A stretch of DNA of 64,000 bases from Macrostomum hystrix (taxonomy: Eukaryota; Platyhelminthes; Macrostomidae): positions 8,099,501 to 8,163,500 of the forward strand of contig CATNEN010000029.1 of the NCBI GenBank assembly GCA_950097015.1, written 5' to 3'. The translations under genes were made by a program, and so were the position numbers. Each line of letters starts with the position of its first letter. Within the stretch, counting starts at the first letter, position 1. Under the pieces are notes generated by a model that saw nothing but the letters and a program-made list of their open reading frames with translations, was not told where the DNA came from and searched no databases. Positions 54,540 to 64,000 of the stretch are shown one piece after another.

Positions 54540-54781
54540 AGACCTGCAACCAGCGAGCAGGCAACTCTGCCCATTTCGCTGACTCCTGAGCACACACGCA
54601 CACAGATGCCATACACAGACACACACTCACACAAGTTTGAACATTTGCCCCGACTTTCTCAACGTCAGGCAAGCCTTCTCTCCGCGGCTGCAACCCAAAT
54701 GAGTGTGGCCTCACCGCGGAATTGAGTTCAGGAACCTTCGCGCAAAATCTAAACGCGTTAGACCGCTCTGCCACTCACCCC
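54540..54781 (-). repeat. SINE family A copy, minus orientation
   Basis: Reads as the reverse complement of the 48799 copy. The tRNA-like head lies at the right end ('gaccgctctgccactcacccc' on the plus strand), and the body has 'gcctcaccgcggaattgag' and 'ctcctgagcacacacgcacac'. Confidence 0.75.
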
Positions 54782-55494
54782 ACACCTGACCACCTTAGCT
54801 TGTTAGAACTAGATTAAGGGAAACTCAGGAAAGCTAAGTTCCAAGCAAAGACTAAGTACCAGAATATGAGGTAAGCCTTAATAATTAGGCACCTGGTCTT
54901 GTGGTCTCTTTCGAGTTTGATTACTCACTAAAAGTCCACGAAAGGCGACAGTCTTGTTCGTTTCTCCTTCGTTCGTTTATTTAACAGTTTTAGTCGTGTT
55001 GACTTTTTATTCTTTACTGATTGCTTTTTCAATCAATATTCAATGCTGCAGCATTTTCTTTTATTTTAGAAATTCATATACGGCTCGTGAAGCCTCTGAA
55101 TGGAATGTCCGGGCAAGCTGGACAGAAATTCCGGGCACTCGTTCCACTGATTTTACCGGTCTGGCGTAGCAAATCAGTTTCTGAAAGATATATAATTATT
55201 ATGGACACAAGTTAAATAAAATTTCCGTTGGCGTTCATACACTATTAAAAATTTGACATGAAATTTCCCTGAAAAATATATCAGATTTTAGGTAGTTAGT
55301 AGTACAGACACATAAGCATCAACATTTCGACTTAAAAATCGAATAAGCTAGCGTGCGAAGCTCAGCGATCAGCCAGACAGAAGTTGAATCTAAGGCCGAT
55401 TCCTGCTTAGATGCACCTGGGTCAAGTAAGGCCTCAAATAAAATCAGTTGCCTTTGCAAATCATTGCAAATCAAAGCTGCATGAAATAATAATA

Positions 55495-55800
55495 ATAATA
55501 TAATAGATTACACCTGGTCCTATTCGGCCAGATGTACATCCGACAGTACAGCCACAGCAGCTATTGCGCGGCGCATCTGAAGGCTGCGTACAGCTTTTAA
55601 GTCCATGGACTGAGAAACGCCACACGCACCCTCACTTACCCCAGCTAATGCTGCGGCACCCATTTAACAGCTGGGTGAACTGAAGCAATGCCGAGTTAAG
55701 TGTCTTGCTAAAGGACACAATTTGTTCCATTGAAGTCTGCAGGAATCGAACCCCCGACGTTCAAGTCGTGAGTCCGACGCTCTAACCACAAAGCAGTTAA
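55495..55800 (-). repeat. SINE family B copy, well preserved
   Basis: On the minus strand the head 'gtggttagagcgtcggactc' and 'gggggttcgattcctg' gives A-box- and B-box-like elements. The body includes 'ccagctaatgctgcggcacccatttaacagctgggtgaactgaagcaatg' on the plus strand and ends near 'acacctggtcctattcggccagatgtacatccg'. Confidence 0.8.
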
Positions 55801-56484
55801 TTTTAGAAATTCATACGCGTCTCGAATCATTGGAGGTCATGATTCTGGCCTGTACATGAGATAAGAACTCTACTGTAATAAGAGTGTACGTCTGTCCTGA
55901 CAGAAGTGTATAATAAATTCCATCATCAGGCAATTTACCTGGTGGGAGACGTTACGCCAGTACTCGTTACGTTGCATCACTCACCCCTAAGCTTTCTCAC
56001 AGAATTGGCCCCGGCATCTGCTCAGGCACCCCGAAACTGCTCACTAACCTGCTGTGAGTAGTTTTCCGCATCAGTTCACCCATCTATACTGCAGTTTTCA
56101 TCTCTGGCACTGTGAAAAAAGTCGCAGCTTTGCGCCATCGACCCTGGCGCCGGAAAACATTAACTGTCTGCGTCGGTAAGACATATTCTTACTTGGAGTG
56201 TCTGATTTTGCTTTTTTACAGCGCACGAAAGGCCTACAATTAGTGCACCTGTTCTAATGCATAATGCATGAACAGTTAACTAGCTCATCAAATTTCATTC
56301 AAAGTTAAAAAATTACCTCAGTGCAACAAAAACTTTTGCCAACGGAGAATACTTTTTCTCTAACTGAGTCGGCAGAATTTACGAACTAAAACAGACTCAA
56401 ACTGAATCGCCAAAGGTAATTTACTTTTTGTTTTAATATTCGTTTATTAAACCAAATATTAAACCTTAATTTGCCAATATGTGC

Positions 56485-56690
56485 AGCCGCAGCTATTGAC
56501 GCCACACCCACCCCAGTTAATGCTGCGGCACCCATTTAACAGCTGGGTGAACTGATGCAACGCAGAGTTAAGTGTCTAGCTAAAGGAGCACAAGTTGTTC
56601 TAGTGGAGTCAGGAATCGAAACCGCGACCTTTAAGTCTTGATTCCGAAGCTCTAATCACTAGGCTAAAACTCCCTAGTGGCTAGAGAGTG
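56485..56690 (-). repeat. SINE family B copy, shorter
   Basis: Shares 'acccaccccagttaatgctgcggcacccatttaacagctgggtgaactgatgcaa' and the minus-strand tRNA-like head ('ggaatcgaaaccgcgacc' region) with the copy at 55495. Confidence 0.75.
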
Positions 56691-57062
56691 TTGGACTTAA
56701 GAGGCGAACCAATCAGAAGGCAGTGTAAAGAGAGGTTAGAGGCAAGGGTTAAGCCAGCCAGACAAAGATCAAGGCGTGAAAAGTTAAGAATAGTAGACAA
56801 CATATACATGTGCATAAATACTAGAAAGAGAAGGAGTAGCTAGCAATGTCAAAGTACAGATTTATAAAAAATGTGTTCGAGCAGAACTCGCTAGCAAACT
56901 ATGTTTACTGAAAGTTTTTTTTAGTTTTGTTAGCGGTTTCTTTGTTCCGTGTCCAATATTTTAAGTTTCTTATTTCCAGTTTCTTAGTTCAGTATTTGAT
57001 TCAAAAAACTCCAAACAACTTTTAGTTCCAAAAGAATCGGGCATAGCTTGATCTGATAAATA

Positions 57063-57070
57063 GCCTAAGC
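57063..57070. repeat. hAT target-site duplication gcctaagc, left
   Basis: Eight bases identical to 57608-57615, directly outside the terminal inverted repeat. Confidence 0.92.
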
Positions 57071-57607
57071 CAGGGGTAGGCAAACTTATTTGCTGGCGGG
57101 CCAAAGAGAGAGCCTAAAAGACGACAGCGGGCCGCATTGACTGTATAAATGAGATAGGAGAGATGAGACACGGGAGAGATGAGACACAGGAAATATGGGA
57201 CATGAGAGAGATTAGACACGGGAGAGATGAGACACGAGAGAGATGAGACACGGGAGGGATAAGATAGGGAGAGAATAGACACGGGAGAGATGAGACGGGA
57301 GAGATTAGACACGGGAGAGATTAGACACGGGAGAGATGAGACGGGAGAGATTAGACACGGAAGAGATTAGACAGGGGAGAGATTAGACACGGGAGAGATT
57401 AGACACGGGAGAGATTAGACACAGGAGAGATGAGACACGAGAGAGATGAGACACGGGAGAGATAAGATAGGGAGAGATTAGACGCGGGAGAGATTAGACA
57501 CGGGAGACATGAAACAGGACACTGTAGATGTCAGAAGGGGCAACGGGCCGGATTTGGGAGCTTCGAGGGCCGCATCTGGCCCGCGGGCCGGAGTTTGCCG
57601 ACCCCTG
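57071..57607. mobile_element. hAT-superfamily MITE, 537 bp
   Basis: The ends are inverted repeats CAGGGGTAGGCAAACT and CAGGGGTCGGCAAACT (one mismatch), followed by GGCCCGC-type GC-rich subterminal blocks. The 8-bp duplication gcctaagc fits hAT transposition exactly. There is no transposase; the interior (57145-57520) is a 15/16-bp minisatellite of 'gggagagatgagacac' type. The CAGGGGTYGGCAAAC terminus is a widespread hAT end in animal genomes (known from memory). Confidence 0.92.
57145..57520 (+). repeat. 15/16-bp minisatellite inside the hAT MITE
   Basis: About 23 units of 'gggagagatgagacac' or 'gggagagattagacac' occur, with some 'acaggaaatatgggac' variants at the left. The ORF of 96 residues across it is false. 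Confidence 0.9.
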
Positions 57608-57615
57608 GCCTAAGC
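57608..57615. repeat. hAT target-site duplication gcctaagc, right
   Basis: Partner of 57063-57070. It includes 57610-57612, the TAG stop codon of GPCR paralogue 4. Confidence 0.92.
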
Positions 57616-58671
57616 CATCTCAGTATCCCCCATATAGGGGGGCGCATTGTTCCTGTTGCAAGACCTGACACAATGCCAACTTAAAATTCGCAGACATGGT
57701 CGACCGAACCGCTGACCAAATGCCGTGCGAAACTTGCCACCCATGAAGTAGAGAGGCCAATTCATAGCATTGTTGGCGTACACTAGAGTGTTCAGGTGGC
57801 GGAGCAAGATCATGTACTGGTCTGGGCCCATTGCACCTTTCAGAGACACATGTAGCTGGGACACAATGCTCCAGGGAAGAGCGGTGACCAGAAAGGTGAG
57901 GTTCAGGAACACGAGGATCAAGGTGATGCGGATCAGCGATCGGTTTCTCTCCTTGCTGCTGTCCGTCCCAGCCTCCAGCTGCATCCGCCTCGCAGTGCGG
58001 TTGTTCCACACCAGCAGCAGGCAGATGGCCACGGTGCCGATGACCAGAGCACTCAGCAGGAACACTCGGCCAAAGTAGAGATCCACTGGGTTGTACACCC
58101 TCAGGATGTAGTCCAGGCTTTTGATGTCGCACACGTTATGTTCGAAGTTCCAGCTTCTGTTAGCCACATACAAGACTGGCAATAGCAGTGCCATGCAGGT
58201 GATGAGGCCCAGAAGAGCCCAGCTTCTCTTGCGGCTTAGGATCTGCTTGGCCTTCAGCGGAGCAGCCACGGCAATGAGTCGATCGACTGTGAGGCCAAGC
58301 TGGAAGAACTGAGTGCCCGACAGTGCGTAGTAAGTCAAGAAGTCGTAGACGACGCACATTGGAAGATTGACGTCTCGTGGAGTCTTGTACCAGGTCCAGG
58401 CGTTGTCTTTCACGAAGTCCGACATGTACAATAGATAATGAGTGGCCGCCTTAAAAGTGAGGATGAGAAAGTCGTTCATGGTGATGACGAGCATGTATTG
58501 CCGAGTGACGTACGGGAACACCTTGCGGTTGGTCGCGATGACGAAGAAGGCGCAGGCGTTCACAATGGCACCCAGAGTGCAAAGTAGTGGGAACAGCCAC
58601 ACGAAGACGTTCCACGTCACCCAGTTCCACGACGAGTCAAAGAACCACAGCTGAGCGGAGCTGGAGTTCAT
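57610..58671 (-). CDS. Class A GPCR, paralogue 4, intronless
   Basis: The frame is open from 58878, but the start is placed at 58671 (MNSSSAQLWFFDSSWNW), because paralogue 2 begins MNSSSQQPW at the matching place and the upstream residues are Lys/Arg/Thr-rich without hydrophobic content. That gives 353 residues. All helices and motifs of the group are present (NDFLIL, VDRLIAV, VTALPWSI, NNAMNWPLYFMGGKF). The tail ends DTEMA, like NLEMA in paralogue 2, directly before the TAG that forms part of the MITE target duplication. The family's ligand is unknown. Confidence 0.88.
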   Translation of the reverse strand: MNSSSAQLWFFDSSWNWVTWNVFVWLFPLLCTLGAIVNACAFFVIATNRKVFPYVTRQYMLVITMNDFLILTFKAATHYLLYMSDFVKDNAWTWYKTPRDVNLPMCVVYDFLTYYALSGTQFFQLGLTVDRLIAVAAPLKAKQILSRKRSWALLGLITCMALLLPVLYVANRSWNFEHNVCDIKSLDYILRVYNPVDLYFGRVFLLSALVIGTVAICLLLVWNNRTARRMQLEAGTDSSKERNRSLIRITLILVFLNLTFLVTALPWSIVSQLHVSLKGAMGPDQYMILLRHLNTLVYANNAMNWPLYFMGGKFRTAFGQRFGRPCLRILSWHCVRSCNRNNAPPYMGDTEMA

Positions 58672-58679
58672 GTTTGGCG

Positions 58680-59581
58680 AATGCCTTTTAGTCAGTAAAT
58701 TTTGTCGAATCCTGTTGCAGTTGCAGTCGTATATATGCATATAATCTTTCGTGCCTTTCTGTGCATCAACGCGAGATAACTGACGTTTCGTTCCAGTTTT
58801 TGGTCTCATTTGAATGATTGATGTAGAATAGTTTCTGAGCTTCACCGATGCGTTTTGTTTACATCCCTTTCTTTGCATTTGCTAATTTCCGTTGTCTGCA
58901 GAACGCTGGCGATTGGCAGTTGTCAGGGAAGCCCTTTTAGCGAGAGAAATAAAAAAAATACCGACGGGAATATTTTGCTTTTGCCAATAGCTTTAACAGC
59001 CATAATTTCAAATTGTGGCATCTACGAGTATGTTTAAGCTGACGGTATACGTTGCTAGGCTGTTTTCGGAGGTTTTTACTTTTTTGTTTTAGCTGGCACT
59101 GAATGAAAACTTAGTTATTCTTATAGGGATTGTTTTTCAAAACTTTTACGACTTTATTTTATAAGCTCTGTTAAACTCACGAAACCTGGCAGGTTAGTAT
59201 TCTTATAGGGATTGTTTTTCAAAACTTTTACGACTTTATTTTATAAGCTCTGTTAAACTCACGCGCAGGTTTTGTTTCTCAAAGTCTCACGAAACCTGGC
59301 CTACTCAAAATCTGAAACTAGACAAAACGGGAAGTGAGACTTCCCGATTGTTCTGCATCACAGCTAAAGTGAGGCAACTGAATGAAGGTCGAGAAGGTTG
59401 CATTGGGCGCTTCCCAGGCTGCCCGCTGCGTGCTCCGCAACAAAGGAAGCATTCTTCCTGAGGCAACCCCCCTTTTATGAACTGTCATTCCGGTGGTATA
59501 AATAGTCGACTCAAATCTCTCGACCTGTTCGTTTCGCCTTATAAAAATCTGCCTTTTCACCCGCCTACTGGCAAGTCTGTG
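58680..59581. other. Spacer between the GPCR cluster and the lectin-like gene
   Basis: Divergent promoters for GPCR 4 (minus) and the lectin-like gene (plus) should lie here. It contains a tandem duplication of about 70 bp (59116-59184 and 59199-59267). No gene is supported. Confidence 0.45.
59116..59267 (+). repeat. Direct duplication of a 70-bp segment
   Basis: The block 'tattcttatagggattgttt' through 'ctctgttaaactcacg' occurs twice with near-perfect identity. 'acgaaacctggc' recurs as well, after the first copy and again near 59288. Confidence 0.9.
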
Positions 59582-62394
59582 ATGAAGCTACTAGAAGACA
59601 AGCTGCGAAAATGGCTGGCACTGCTGCTGGCAGCTCAGCATTGCATTCTGACTCAAGGCTCCGTGCACAACTGTAAGTATCTAATTAGTTAGTACTAGTT
59701 AGTTTCTAATAAGTAATACATGCACATTCGATCACAGATTATTCCTAAGGTCCTAAGGAAGCAGTGCCTGGCATACCTGGGAGGGTCATGGTGAGGGCTC
59801 GGATGTCCTTCCGTGTTTGGTTCAGGAGGACCTTCCGGAGCCGGGTGGGATGGGACAGGGACTGCCGCTCTGGACTGGCGGCAGTTCATGGTGTCCCTCC
59901 ATCGGGTGTGATGGAGGTTTGTCGCCCAGTTATTAATCTGGCGATGTTATAATGACGGTGTTGGGGATAGGGGTGGGTTGGTGCTGACCAACGGGGAGCT
60001 GGTGCCTCCCTGCTTTGCCAGGGAGTCGGCAAGCTCATTTCCAGGAAAACCGGAATGCCCTGGTATCCTGTCCTGCCCTGTCTGACGGTGTTTTAACCAG
60101 CCAGTTTGTTGAACTGTGGGACACAGTCTGAGGCTGTCCGAGAGGTTGTAGTAGTATGACAGCGCCTGCAGCCCTTAGCTAGCTAACGAGTAAAACGAGG
60201 ATGTGCCGCACCTCTCATACCCCGCAGCGTGCAGCATGCAGACAATGAACCTATACACGTGCAGCGCACCGACAAACCTGAAGAAGCTGCCACAGGAGGC
60301 CACAGTTAATAAGAACTCCCAGATTCAGATGGGGGAAATTCTCCGTGTAGAACTCCAGCAGCCCGGCCACGCCTTCTTCACCGCCGCTGGCTGGCGTGGC
60401 TCCGTCGATTTCCTGTGCAACAGTAGCGGAAGTTGGGAACCGCTGCAAACGCTTCTGCTGACGGAATGTCAGGCCTACACCAGCATTCGACACTGCTTTC
60501 AGGCGCCAATCTACGCGTGCGCCCGCTTTGAATGGTTTGGCTCTGGCGGATTCAATGTCACGACGAGGCGTCAGTTTGCCGCTTCTGACTGCGCACTCGG
60601 CTTTAATGCGACTGGGCTACTGACCGCCGTCGACTCCATCCGCACTCAGCTGCCGACCAAGTGAGTATCGCGTAAAAGTAGAAAGACCACGGCGTATTTC
60701 AAAAACCCACTGCCTACTTCACAATGGCTACCAAACCGAATGGCCGATTTTCGTGAAAGTCCACCATTTGGTTCAAAATTTTCCGCACTTTTCGATTCGA
60801 TGAACTAGCTTTCTAAGCCGTCCGACCGACGTAAGCATCGTCGAGATATTTAGCGATCCTTGTCGAAGAGCCTGGTGACAAGGACAACTAAGCCTCTATT
60901 GCTCTGCATAGGCCTCTGTGGCGAATCCATATTGAGTAGTCGTACTCAATACGACTACTCAATACGAAAAATCGTTAGTTTTATCGCACTGAATTGTAAA
61001 AAATTCCTTTGTGTTGTGAAGCGCTTTTTTGTTGCACAGTGCAAACAAATAGTTTAGGGATCCAATAAATGAGAACATAAATATTAGTAGGGAGGCTGTG
61101 GAGGCTGTGGAGGCTGTGGAGCATTAATTTTTTATGTTAAGCCACAGGCGAAGAATAGACGTTTCTGTCTACCTTTCTGTCTACGGTATTTCACAGACTC
61201 CTGAGCTCACACACACTCACCGACACACGGTTAAGTCCACAGGCTTGTAGAATTAACCTTGTAGCTTGTCGACAGAAGACAAGAAGGTGGTGGTGGGGCC
61301 CAGATAAGTTACAAAGGCTTGTACATCTACCATGACTTTCTCATCGTAAGGCAGTATACAGAATAAATGTGCCTGAGAATTTGGCCAAATATGCGTAAAT
61401 TAGTGTGGCCTCATCACGAACTTAAGCTCAGGGACATTAATGAAAGAGTCACAACTTGCGTACCTTAAGTTGGCAAATCTCAGATCTTTTCCCAACATAT
61501 GCTACTTGGAGTAGTTTAAACTGGCTCGTACATTCGATGCACGCCAACACGCACACCGCAGCCTCCGCTTCATCCTACCTGTGGAGAAGACTCGCCAGGT
61601 CGCTTTCAACGCCAGCCAACGCGCCTGGCTCTTCGGCGGCAGTTCACCAGCGGAAGTGGCATCCGGCTGCTGTTGGTCACTTCCTGAGCCTCCATCACCG
61701 CCGTGGACACTGGACGCTGACGGTGGCAGCGGCAACAACAGCGCGTATTGTGCCTGCGTGGACAACCGTGGACGCTGGCTAGCCTGTGTCTGCCCGCCGG
61801 CGGCTGGCATCGATTCGGCCGTGTGTGCTCGTGAGCGAATCCGCGGGAAAATTTTCCTGAAGTTTTCATAGAGGCTTATGCAACAGACACATTTTCTCAA
61901 ATTTCTCATTTTTTCCAATTACTAATTGACGAAACGAGCCAGATTTTGTGCCGCATATACTACTTAAAGTATCTTTATCCCTCGATGCACAGTTCCCAAC
62001 GGAACCGTGTCAGTAGTGCAGGGCCCGGGCCCGATCTTCAGTCTGGCTGAACTGTCCTGCATCTGTAACGCCAGCTTGGCCCATCCGACCTCGGATGACG
62101 ATACTTTCTCCGCCATCGCCGAGGCTGTTCAGAGCTTCCCTCCGACATTCCTGGCCTATGTTGGCGCCGTCACCAGCCTTCCAGACTACTGGGAGTGGTA
62201 TGACGGACAATCGCCTAGGAATTCCTATCCGGCTGTTGCCGCCGCCATGCTAAGCGAGAGGGTAGCTCTCGACAGTCTCGAATACTGCGTCACTGGTAGC
62301 AACAACCGCACTGGAGATGGTGGGATCAGCTATTGGGCCGTGCCATGCTCGGAGCTCGCCTACGGTGGCTACTACAGGCTGTGTGAGGATCACG
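59582..62394 (+). CDS. Secreted Cys-rich protein with C-type-lectin-like region (5' part)
   Basis: Exons 59582-59672, 60228-60660, 61562-61830 and 61993-62394 splice with matching phases (398 codons plus one base) and continue beyond 62394. Residues 1-27 are a signal peptide (KWLALLLAAQHCILTQGS). The mature part is Cys-rich with N-x-S/T sites. Exon 4 ends like a C-type lectin fold: WYDGQSP, then YCV..., ISYWAVPCSE and YYRLCED, the usual W-x-G ... C ... W ... C ... C-E/D order. Exon 3 has a weaker similar pattern (WLFGGSSP, CCW). The calcium-binding EPN/QPD and WND motifs are not seen, so sugar binding is doubtful. It would act outside the cell, perhaps in adhesion or defence. The exon 3 acceptor (61561) has a weak pyrimidine tract. 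Confidence 0.55.
59755..60115 (-). mobile_element. LINE fragment with RNase H motif, in the lectin-like gene's intron 1
   Basis: On the minus strand 60105-60010 reads RIPGHSGFPGNELADSLAKQ, a clear RNase H C-terminal motif (P-G-H-x-G-x-x-G-N-E-x-A-D). Further on, around 59890-59800, QSRAAVP and, after a frame change, RKDIRALTM resemble the stretch that follows RNase H in such elements. The copy is frameshifted and dead. It is better preserved than, and different from, the LINE at 3480-4335. Confidence 0.75.
61185..61440 (-). repeat. Degenerate SINE family A copy in the lectin-like gene's intron 2
   Basis: The words 'actcctgagctcacacacactcac', 'attagtgtggcctcatcacgaacttaagctcagg' match the minus-orientation copy at 54540-54781 with many changes. 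Confidence 0.5.
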
Positions 62395-63450
62395 GTAGGT
62401 TTGGGGAGGTGGGCTACTACAGGCTGTGTGAGGATCACGGTAGGTTTGGGTACTATGGAGCTACTACAGGCTGTGTGAGGATCACGGTAGGTTTGGGTAC
62501 TATGGAGCTACTACAGGCTGTGTGAGGATCACGGTAGGTTTGGGTATTATGGCGCTACTACAGGCTGTGTGAGGATCAGGGTAGGTTTGGGTACCATGGA
62601 GCTACTGCAGGCTGTGTGAGGATCACGGTAGGTTTGGGTACTATGGAGCTACTACAGGCTGTGTGAGGATCACGGTAGGTTTGGGTACTATGGAGCTACT
62701 ACAGGCTGTGTGAGGATCACGGTAGGTTTGGGTACTATGGAGCTACTACAGGCTGTGTGAGGATCACGGTAGGTTTGGGTACTATGGAGCTACTACAGGC
62801 TGTGTGAGGATCACGGTAGGTTTGGGTACTATGGAGCTACTACAGGCTGTGTGAGGATCACGGTAGGTTTGGGTACTATGGAGCTACTACAGGCTGTGTG
62901 AGGATCACGGTAGGTTTGGGTACTATGGAGCTACTACAGGCTGTGTGAGGATCACGGTAGGTTTGGGTACTATGGAGCTACTACAGGCTGTGTGAGGATC
63001 ACGGTAGGTTTGGGTACTATGGAGCTACTACAGGCTGTGTGAGGATCACGGTAGGTTTGGGTACTATGGAGCTACTACAGGCTGTGTGAGGATCACGGTA
63101 GGTTTGGGTACTATGGAGCTACTACAGGCTGTGTGAGGATCAGGGTAGGTTTGGGTACTATGGAGCTACTACAGGCTGTGTGAGGATCACGGTAGGTTTG
63201 GGTACTATGGAGCTACTACAGGCTGTGTGAGGATCACGGTAGGTTTGGGTACTATGGAGCTACTACAGGCTGTGTGAGGATCACGGTAGGTTTGGGTACT
63301 ATGGAGCTACTACAGGCTGTGTGAGGATCACGGTAGGTTTGGGTACTATGGAGCTACTACAGGCTGTGTGAGGATCACGGTAGGTTTGGGTACTATGGAG
63401 CTACTACAGGCTGTGTGAGGATCACGGTAGGTTTGGGTGCTATGGAACTA
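62368..63450 (+). repeat. 47-bp minisatellite containing an amplified exon end and splice donor
   Basis: About 23 copies of a unit 'ctactacaggctgtgtgagg' + 'atcacggtaggtttgggtac' + 'tatggag' are present. The first copy overlaps the end of lectin-like exon 4 (YYRLCED) and its GT at 62395. Nearly every copy keeps CACG|GTAGGT; a few read 'cagggtaggt'. The first two units are 2 bp shorter or variant, the rest nearly identical. Confidence 0.95.
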
Positions 63451-64000
63451 CTGCAGAGTTAGTGGTTATTAGGCAGTTGAATAATATTTCCAAATACTGA
63501 TTTACACAAGTCCCGCTGACGACAGGTAAGAATGAATCAGGTAAGTTTCTCCTAATTTAGACTGGAAAAGGGAATTAGCAATGCTGCAGTGCAGTTTTTG
63601 TTATTGATTTATAATCGGAGTTTTTCGCGAGGAGAAACAGGCAATAGATAGATATGAACTAACTAGCAGTGTGGACCAGACACTCAGGTGGTACATTCCA
63701 TCTATCTATTTCATCTTCATCTTAGCCTTGCTTCCACAATGCTGAACATCAACAAGCCACATGGACAATTTCGATGAGAATAGTGTCTCGCGAGCTGCAT
63801 TCGAGGCTCCAGAACAGGTATGGCCCGTCAGGCATCGCCAGACACAAAAGGCCTGAAAAATGGATAGAATTTTATGAATTAAACAACGCTGCGATAGAGA
63901 GTTGACAATCGAATAAGCTGAAACGGTGGAACAGCGAGGGCCCCGAATGTGAAGAATAAATAAATGTAGACAATAAAATGTTGCTACGCAGCGTTTTTTG
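63451..64000 (+). other. Window end; one candidate short exon
   Basis: An ATG at 63761 opens 19 codons ending CAG at 63817 before 'gtatgg', a possible first exon of another gene. There is no homology support. Nothing else is recognised. Confidence 0.25.

Larger units (their letters stand above)
53449..57062. other. Spacer between GPCR paralogues 3 and 4, repeat-rich
   Basis: SINE copies at 54540-54781, 55495-55800 and 56485-56690 are listed separately. An 'aataataataa' run lies at about 55487. The ORF at 53963-54220 has no recognisable domain. No gene is supported. Confidence 0.45.

Overview
This is eukaryotic (animal) nuclear DNA. Genes have GC-rich coding exons split by GT-AG introns, they lie in AT-rich intergenic DNA, and the sequence is full of tRNA-derived SINEs, non-LTR and LTR retrotransposon remnants, a hAT MITE and many minisatellites. 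The recognisable proteins (importin-13, ANKRD16, EHMT/G9a, FIRRM/C1orf112) are conserved in animals but diverged, which fits an invertebrate. A lophotrochozoan such as a flatworm is possible, but the sequence alone does not fix the taxon.

Layout. 1-8.5 kb: AT-rich intergenic DNA with decayed LINE pieces (minus strand, 3.5-4.9 kb), a tRNA-like SINE at 5.0 kb and one mucin-like transmembrane exon (minus, 6.2-6.7 kb). 8.6-9.2 kb: a small basic, low-complexity protein resembling RHNO1, a 9-1-1 clamp partner. 10.9-18.5 kb: a 14-exon gene for FIRRM, a recombination regulator; all exon phases fit and give about 926 codons. 21.2-30.1 kb: a complete 8.86 kb Ty3/gypsy retrotransposon on the minus strand. 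It has two 793-bp LTRs that look identical by eye, an ATAT target-site duplication, a 19-nt primer-binding site matching tRNA-Leu, gag and pol linked by a GGGAAAC -1 frameshift site, and a third ORF after pol. 30.5-37.9 kb: importin-13 in five exons. 39.9-42.3 kb: ANKRD16. 43.2-46.5 kb: an EHMT-type histone H3K9 methyltransferase with cysteine-rich, ankyrin, pre-SET, SET and post-SET parts. 47.4-58.7 kb: four tandem intronless class A GPCR paralogues on the minus strand, one of them frameshifted; a hAT MITE sits exactly at the stop codon of the fourth. 59.6-62.4 kb: the 5' part of a secreted, cysteine-rich, C-type-lectin-like protein whose last visible exon/intron junction has been amplified into about 23 tandem copies. 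From 63.45 kb to the end only one candidate short exon is seen.

One pattern recurs. Almost every long intron holds a minisatellite (units 18-47 bp), and several of these abut or contain a splice site: the 3' splice site in IPO13 intron 2, IPO13 intron 4, and both ANKRD16 repeat-bearing introns, and the 5' splice site in the lectin-like gene. A 24-bp family is shared by introns of IPO13 and ANKRD16. These repeats create long false ORFs that I have not annotated as genes.

The host genes do not form one pathway. FIRRM and the RHNO1-like protein both belong to DNA-damage and recombination biology in vertebrates. IPO13, ANKRD16 and EHMT are head-to-tail on the plus strand with short gaps. Acceptor-like AG sites lie just upstream of several start codons, which would fit 5'-UTR introns or spliced-leader trans-splicing.
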